NCBI GenBank assembly: GCA_002346535.1
Contig: DDZZ01000009.1
Location: 1-64,000 of the forward strand
DNA from: Opitutales bacterium UBA2995
GTDB lineage: Bacteria > Verrucomicrobiota > Verrucomicrobiia > Opitutales > UBA2995
Reading direction: 5' to 3'
DNA length: 64,000 bases
This document shows, one piece after another, positions 61,694 through 64,000 of the stretch. The stretch's first letter is position 1; each line of letters begins with the position of its first letter. A program made the translations under genes and the position numbers. A model generated the notes under the pieces. That model was not told the DNA's origin. It did no database searches and saw only the letters and a list, made by a program, of their open reading frames with translations.

Positions 61694-62896
61694 ATGACTA
61701 AAATAGATACGGGGTTGCTCCTTATCGCAGGATTGACCGCTTCCTTGATTTTACCGGGATGTCTTAATAATGCTTCCCAAACTGAAGTTCCCGTTGTTGA
61801 GGAAGTCTCGAAGCCCGTCTCAACCACTTCCTGGAGTATGTCGCGTGGTGGACCCAATCTATCCGGGAAAATTCCCGAGCCAGTGCCCGAATCGATGGAA
61901 ATCGTTTGGACTTACACGGAGGGTAAATACATTTCCGCCGAGGCGGTGATAACCGAACGTCATGTTTTTGTGGGTACGGAATACGGGGTTTTTATTTGTT
62001 TCGATCGACTTTCGGGAGTGGTTCAATGGACTTTCAAATCCGAAGATGCCATTACCGCTGCCCCGGCTGTCAGTGGAAATTTTGTCTTCATACCATCCAA
62101 CGATGGGAATCTTTATGCTCTAAACGTGGAGACCGGGGAAGAGTTGTGGGAATTCTCCGCCGACGATAAAATAAGCGCCGCTCCCATCGTGACCACGAAT
62201 CCCAACGGCGGTGAAGAATGGGTATTGGTAAACGGATACGATGGAATCACCCGCTGCCTAAGCTCAATGGACGGTTCTACTCTTTGGTCCTACGAAACGG
62301 AGGACTTTATCAATGGCGCACCGGCCGTTGTCGATCGCAAGTGGGTGGTATTTGGAGGTTGCGACGCCCAATTGCACGTAGTTAATTTGGCTGACGGAAA
62401 CCTGGTCCACAAAATCCCCAATGATTCGCAAATCGTAAATTCAATAGCGACGTATAAGCATATGGCTTTTTCAGGCAACTATGCGAATCAAGTTGTAGGT
62501 TTTGATGTGGAACTGGGAATGATTGCCTGGGTGTATGAGGACAGGAACCTGCCCTTTTTCAGCTCACCTGCTGTCAGCGATAAACTCTTGTTTATCGGTT
62601 CAAGAGATAAACACCTGCATGCTATCAATCAGGAGACAGGTGAGGCTGCCTGGAAATTTCCTACCGGTGCGCGGGTAGAAAGTTCGCCCATTGTATTTAA
62701 CGACGCTGTGGTTGCCGGTTCCAGTGATGGTCGGCTATATGCCTTAAATCTGGACACTGGAGAAGAAATCTGGAGGTTTGATTTAGGTGAAGGGCTTCTG
62801 GCCTCTCCGGCATACGGTTTTGGAACCCTTATCATCAGCGGTGAAGATGGAACTGTTTTTGCTCTTAGAGAGACTGCTGCATCGGCCGTTCAATAA
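61694..62896 (+). CDS. PQQ-like beta-propeller lipoprotein
   Basis: A 400-residue lipoprotein (lipobox LPGC, near residue 23). The mature protein is a BamB-like eight-bladed propeller: VFICFDRLSGVVQWTFKSED, LYALNVETGEELWEFSADDK, LHAINQETGEAAWKFPTGA and LYALNLDTGEEIWRFDLGEG are regular blades. This is the third propeller protein in the operon and the only lipid-anchored one. BamB itself is usually far from such genes and lacks these blade repeats, so a role in outer-membrane assembly is unlikely. It may collect the other two into a membrane complex. The radical SAM gene begins 17 bases on. Confidence 0.87.
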   Translation: MTKIDTGLLLIAGLTASLILPGCLNNASQTEVPVVEEVSKPVSTTSWSMSRGGPNLSGKIPEPVPESMEIVWTYTEGKYISAEAVITERHVFVGTEYGVFICFDRLSGVVQWTFKSEDAITAAPAVSGNFVFIPSNDGNLYALNVETGEELWEFSADDKISAAPIVTTNPNGGEEWVLVNGYDGITRCLSSMDGSTLWSYETEDFINGAPAVVDRKWVVFGGCDAQLHVVNLADGNLVHKIPNDSQIVNSIATYKHMAFSGNYANQVVGFDVELGMIAWVYEDRNLPFFSSPAVSDKLLFIGSRDKHLHAINQETGEAAWKFPTGARVESSPIVFNDAVVAGSSDGRLYALNLDTGEEIWRFDLGEGLLASPAYGFGTLIISGEDGTVFALRETAASAVQ

Positions 62897-62913
62897 AAGA
62901 TTCCCCTGAAACC

Positions 62914-64000
62914 ATGGAAAGCGATTCATCAAAAATTACCAAGACTGTCAAGACCTCCACGAGGGCAGGTAATTACTTTATTTCCAATTATCCACCGTTT
63001 TCATTCTGGTCCGAAGATCATGCGGTGGAGGTGGAGCTTGCGCTTAATTCTGAGCCAAATCCGGAGGCCAAGCTCGGCTTGTACCACCATATCCCTTTCT
63101 GCCGCAAGCGTTGCCATTTTTGTTACTTTCGCGTCTATACCGACAAAAATGCCAAGCAGATCCAGGAATACTTGGATGGAACGATAACCGAACTCGAAGC
63201 GATGGCTGCGCAACCTTTGATTCAAGGCCGCAAACCATACTTCATATATTTCGGGGGCGGTACTCCTTCCTATCTTTCGGCCAAGCAGCTCAGTAGCCTC
63301 ACCGATTCCATGAAAGCTATTCTTCCTTGGGATGAAGCTGAAGAAGTGGCCTTCGAATGTGAGCCGGGAACCTTAAATCCCAGCAAAATGACCGCGGTGA
63401 AGGATATTGGTGTGACACGGCTCAGCCTGGGAGTTGAAAACTTCGACGATCACATTTTGCAAATCAACGGACGCGCCCACCGAGCTCCGGAAGTTTACCG
63501 TGCATACGAGCGTGCTCAGGCAGAAAACTTTGACCAGATTAACATCGATCTGATTGCAGGTATGCTCGAGGAGACGGAGGAAAACTGGCAGAGGAATATC
63601 GAAAAGACCATCGAACTGTCCCCCGACAGCGTGACCATTTACCAGATGGAAATTCCATATAATACTGGAATTTACAAAGAGATGAAGGCCAGCGGCCAGT
63701 TGGTGGCCCCCGTCGCGGATTGGGAAACCAAACGGCGCTGGGTTAGAGAAGCTTTCGAGGCTCTGGAAGGTGCCGGCTACTCCATTGCCAGTGGATATAC
63801 TGCCGTAAAGAACCTTGAGAGAACCAAATTTATTTACCGCGATGAGCTATGGAGTGGGGCGGACCTCATTGGATTGGGGGTTGCATCTTTTTCGCATGCA
63901 GCCGGTGTGCACTTTCAAAACCTGACGGAAATCGAACCTTACATCGAAGCAATTAGTGCCGGTGAGCTACCCGTCAAACGGGCCTTTCGGACGACCGAAG
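62914..64000 (+). CDS. HemW/coproporphyrinogen-oxidase-like radical SAM enzyme (runs off the window)
   Basis: The ATG at 62914 opens a frame to the window end, 362 codons, with the C-terminus missing. The radical SAM motif is HIPFCRKRCHFCYFRVYTDK (C-x3-C-x2-C plus a Phe, as in the HemN/HemW group). The following GGGTP block (YFGGGTPSYLS) and CEPGTLNPSKM are typical of that family, as is NIDLIAGMLEETEENWQRNI. Family members act as haem chaperones (HemW), anaerobic coproporphyrinogen oxidases or haem-opening methylases (ChuW/HutW). This protein is a distinct branch that I cannot assign. It is the ninth gene of the TonB-receptor operon, and further genes may follow. Confidence 0.88.
   Translation, partial: MESDSSKITKTVKTSTRAGNYFISNYPPFSFWSEDHAVEVELALNSEPNPEAKLGLYHHIPFCRKRCHFCYFRVYTDKNAKQIQEYLDGTITELEAMAAQPLIQGRKPYFIYFGGGTPSYLSAKQLSSLTDSMKAILPWDEAEEVAFECEPGTLNPSKMTAVKDIGVTRLSLGVENFDDHILQINGRAHRAPEVYRAYERAQAENFDQINIDLIAGMLEETEENWQRNIEKTIELSPDSVTIYQMEIPYNTGIYKEMKASGQLVAPVADWETKRRWVREAFEALEGAGYSIASGYTAVKNLERTKFIYRDELWSGADLIGLGVASFSHAAGVHFQNLTEIEPYIEAISAGELPVKRAFRTTE

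Noticed and set aside
61694..62896. Calling the lipoprotein propeller BamB
   Set aside because: It is a BamB-like fold with lipobox, but its context is metabolic and it is one of three propellers in the same operon; the housekeeping bamB normally lies beside der or hisS.
62914..64000. Anaerobic haem degradation (ChuW/HutW type) as the role of the last operon
   Set aside because: The radical SAM enzyme is of the broad HemW-like group and the TonB receptor could carry haem, but no haem-binding receptor motif, haem ABC transporter or ChuX/Y-like partner is present, and the ligase and alcohol dehydrogenase do not fit. I keep it only as an untested idea.
1..64000. CRISPR arrays, insertion sequences, prophage, tRNA or rRNA genes
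   Set aside because: No regularly spaced direct repeats, transposase or integrase frames, phage structural genes or cloverleaf-like sequences were noticed. A tRNA scan was not possible here.

Overview
The window looks like a chromosomal segment of a marine or aquatic Verrucomicrobiota bacterium, probably of the Opitutales/Puniceicoccales kind. It has five intact secreted S1-type sulfatases, three DUF1080 proteins, two Tat-exported Gfo/Idh/MocA oxidoreductases, a DUF1552 plus DUF1592-type cytochrome pair, ThuA and PVC-type haem-binding dehydrogenases, and three SSS-type symporters. This mix is typical of PVC bacteria that degrade sulfated polysaccharides. A TonB-dependent receptor argues for Verrucomicrobiota rather than Planctomycetes. 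The taxonomic call rests on gene content only. I saw no tRNA, rRNA, CRISPR array, transposase, integrase or prophage.

Layout. 0-3.9 kb: an oxidoreductase, a sulfatase and an internally deleted sulfatase pseudogene. 3.9-9.2 kb: a complete urease operon read leftwards (ureA-B-C-E-F-G-D) with a possible sigma-54 promoter and REP-type palindromes in two of its gaps. 9.4-11.8 kb: a small secreted protein, a DUF1080 protein and a PAS-PP2C phosphatase. 11.8-12.9 kb: two decayed genes. 12.9-18 kb: DUF1080 plus sulfatase, a cupin dioxygenase and a sorbosone-type dehydrogenase-cytochrome. 18.3-22.6 kb: ThuA plus a large PVC haem protein. 22.8-31.8 kb: housekeeping and metabolic genes (SMUG1-type glycosylase, ArsC-like, purine nucleoside phosphorylase, glutaryl-CoA dehydrogenase type, sugar dehydrogenase, metallo-beta-lactamase fold, symporter). 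31.9-42.8 kb: three sulfatases, DUF1552/DUF1592 and a second oxidoreductase. 42.8-51 kb: SGNH hydrolase, B12-radical SAM, a DUF1080/PVC haem pair joined across an A10 tract, and a symporter. 51.7-64 kb: a compact nine-gene operon (TonB receptor, three PQQ-like propellers, DUF3311/SSS transporter, EhpF-like ligase, iron alcohol dehydrogenase, HemW-like radical SAM) that runs off the window.

The genes point to scavenging of sulfated and unusual sugars. Sulfatases desulfate, DUF1080, Gfo/Idh, PVC and sorbosone dehydrogenases oxidise or cleave sugars in the periplasm, and symporters import products. Urease adds nitrogen from urea.

The least ordinary points are: (1) a PVC haem protein with no start codon of its own, in the -1 frame after an A10 run at the end of a secreted DUF1080 gene, so it is probably made by slippage as a fusion; (2) a REP-type inverted repeat that forms part of the signal-peptide coding region of a sulfatase; (3) the 12-kb TonB-to-radical-SAM operon, whose substrate I cannot name; (4) two sulfatases whose formylglycine motif lacks the usual proline; and (5) about ten gene remnants in the gaps, with in-frame stops, frameshifts and deletions, pointing to active gene decay.
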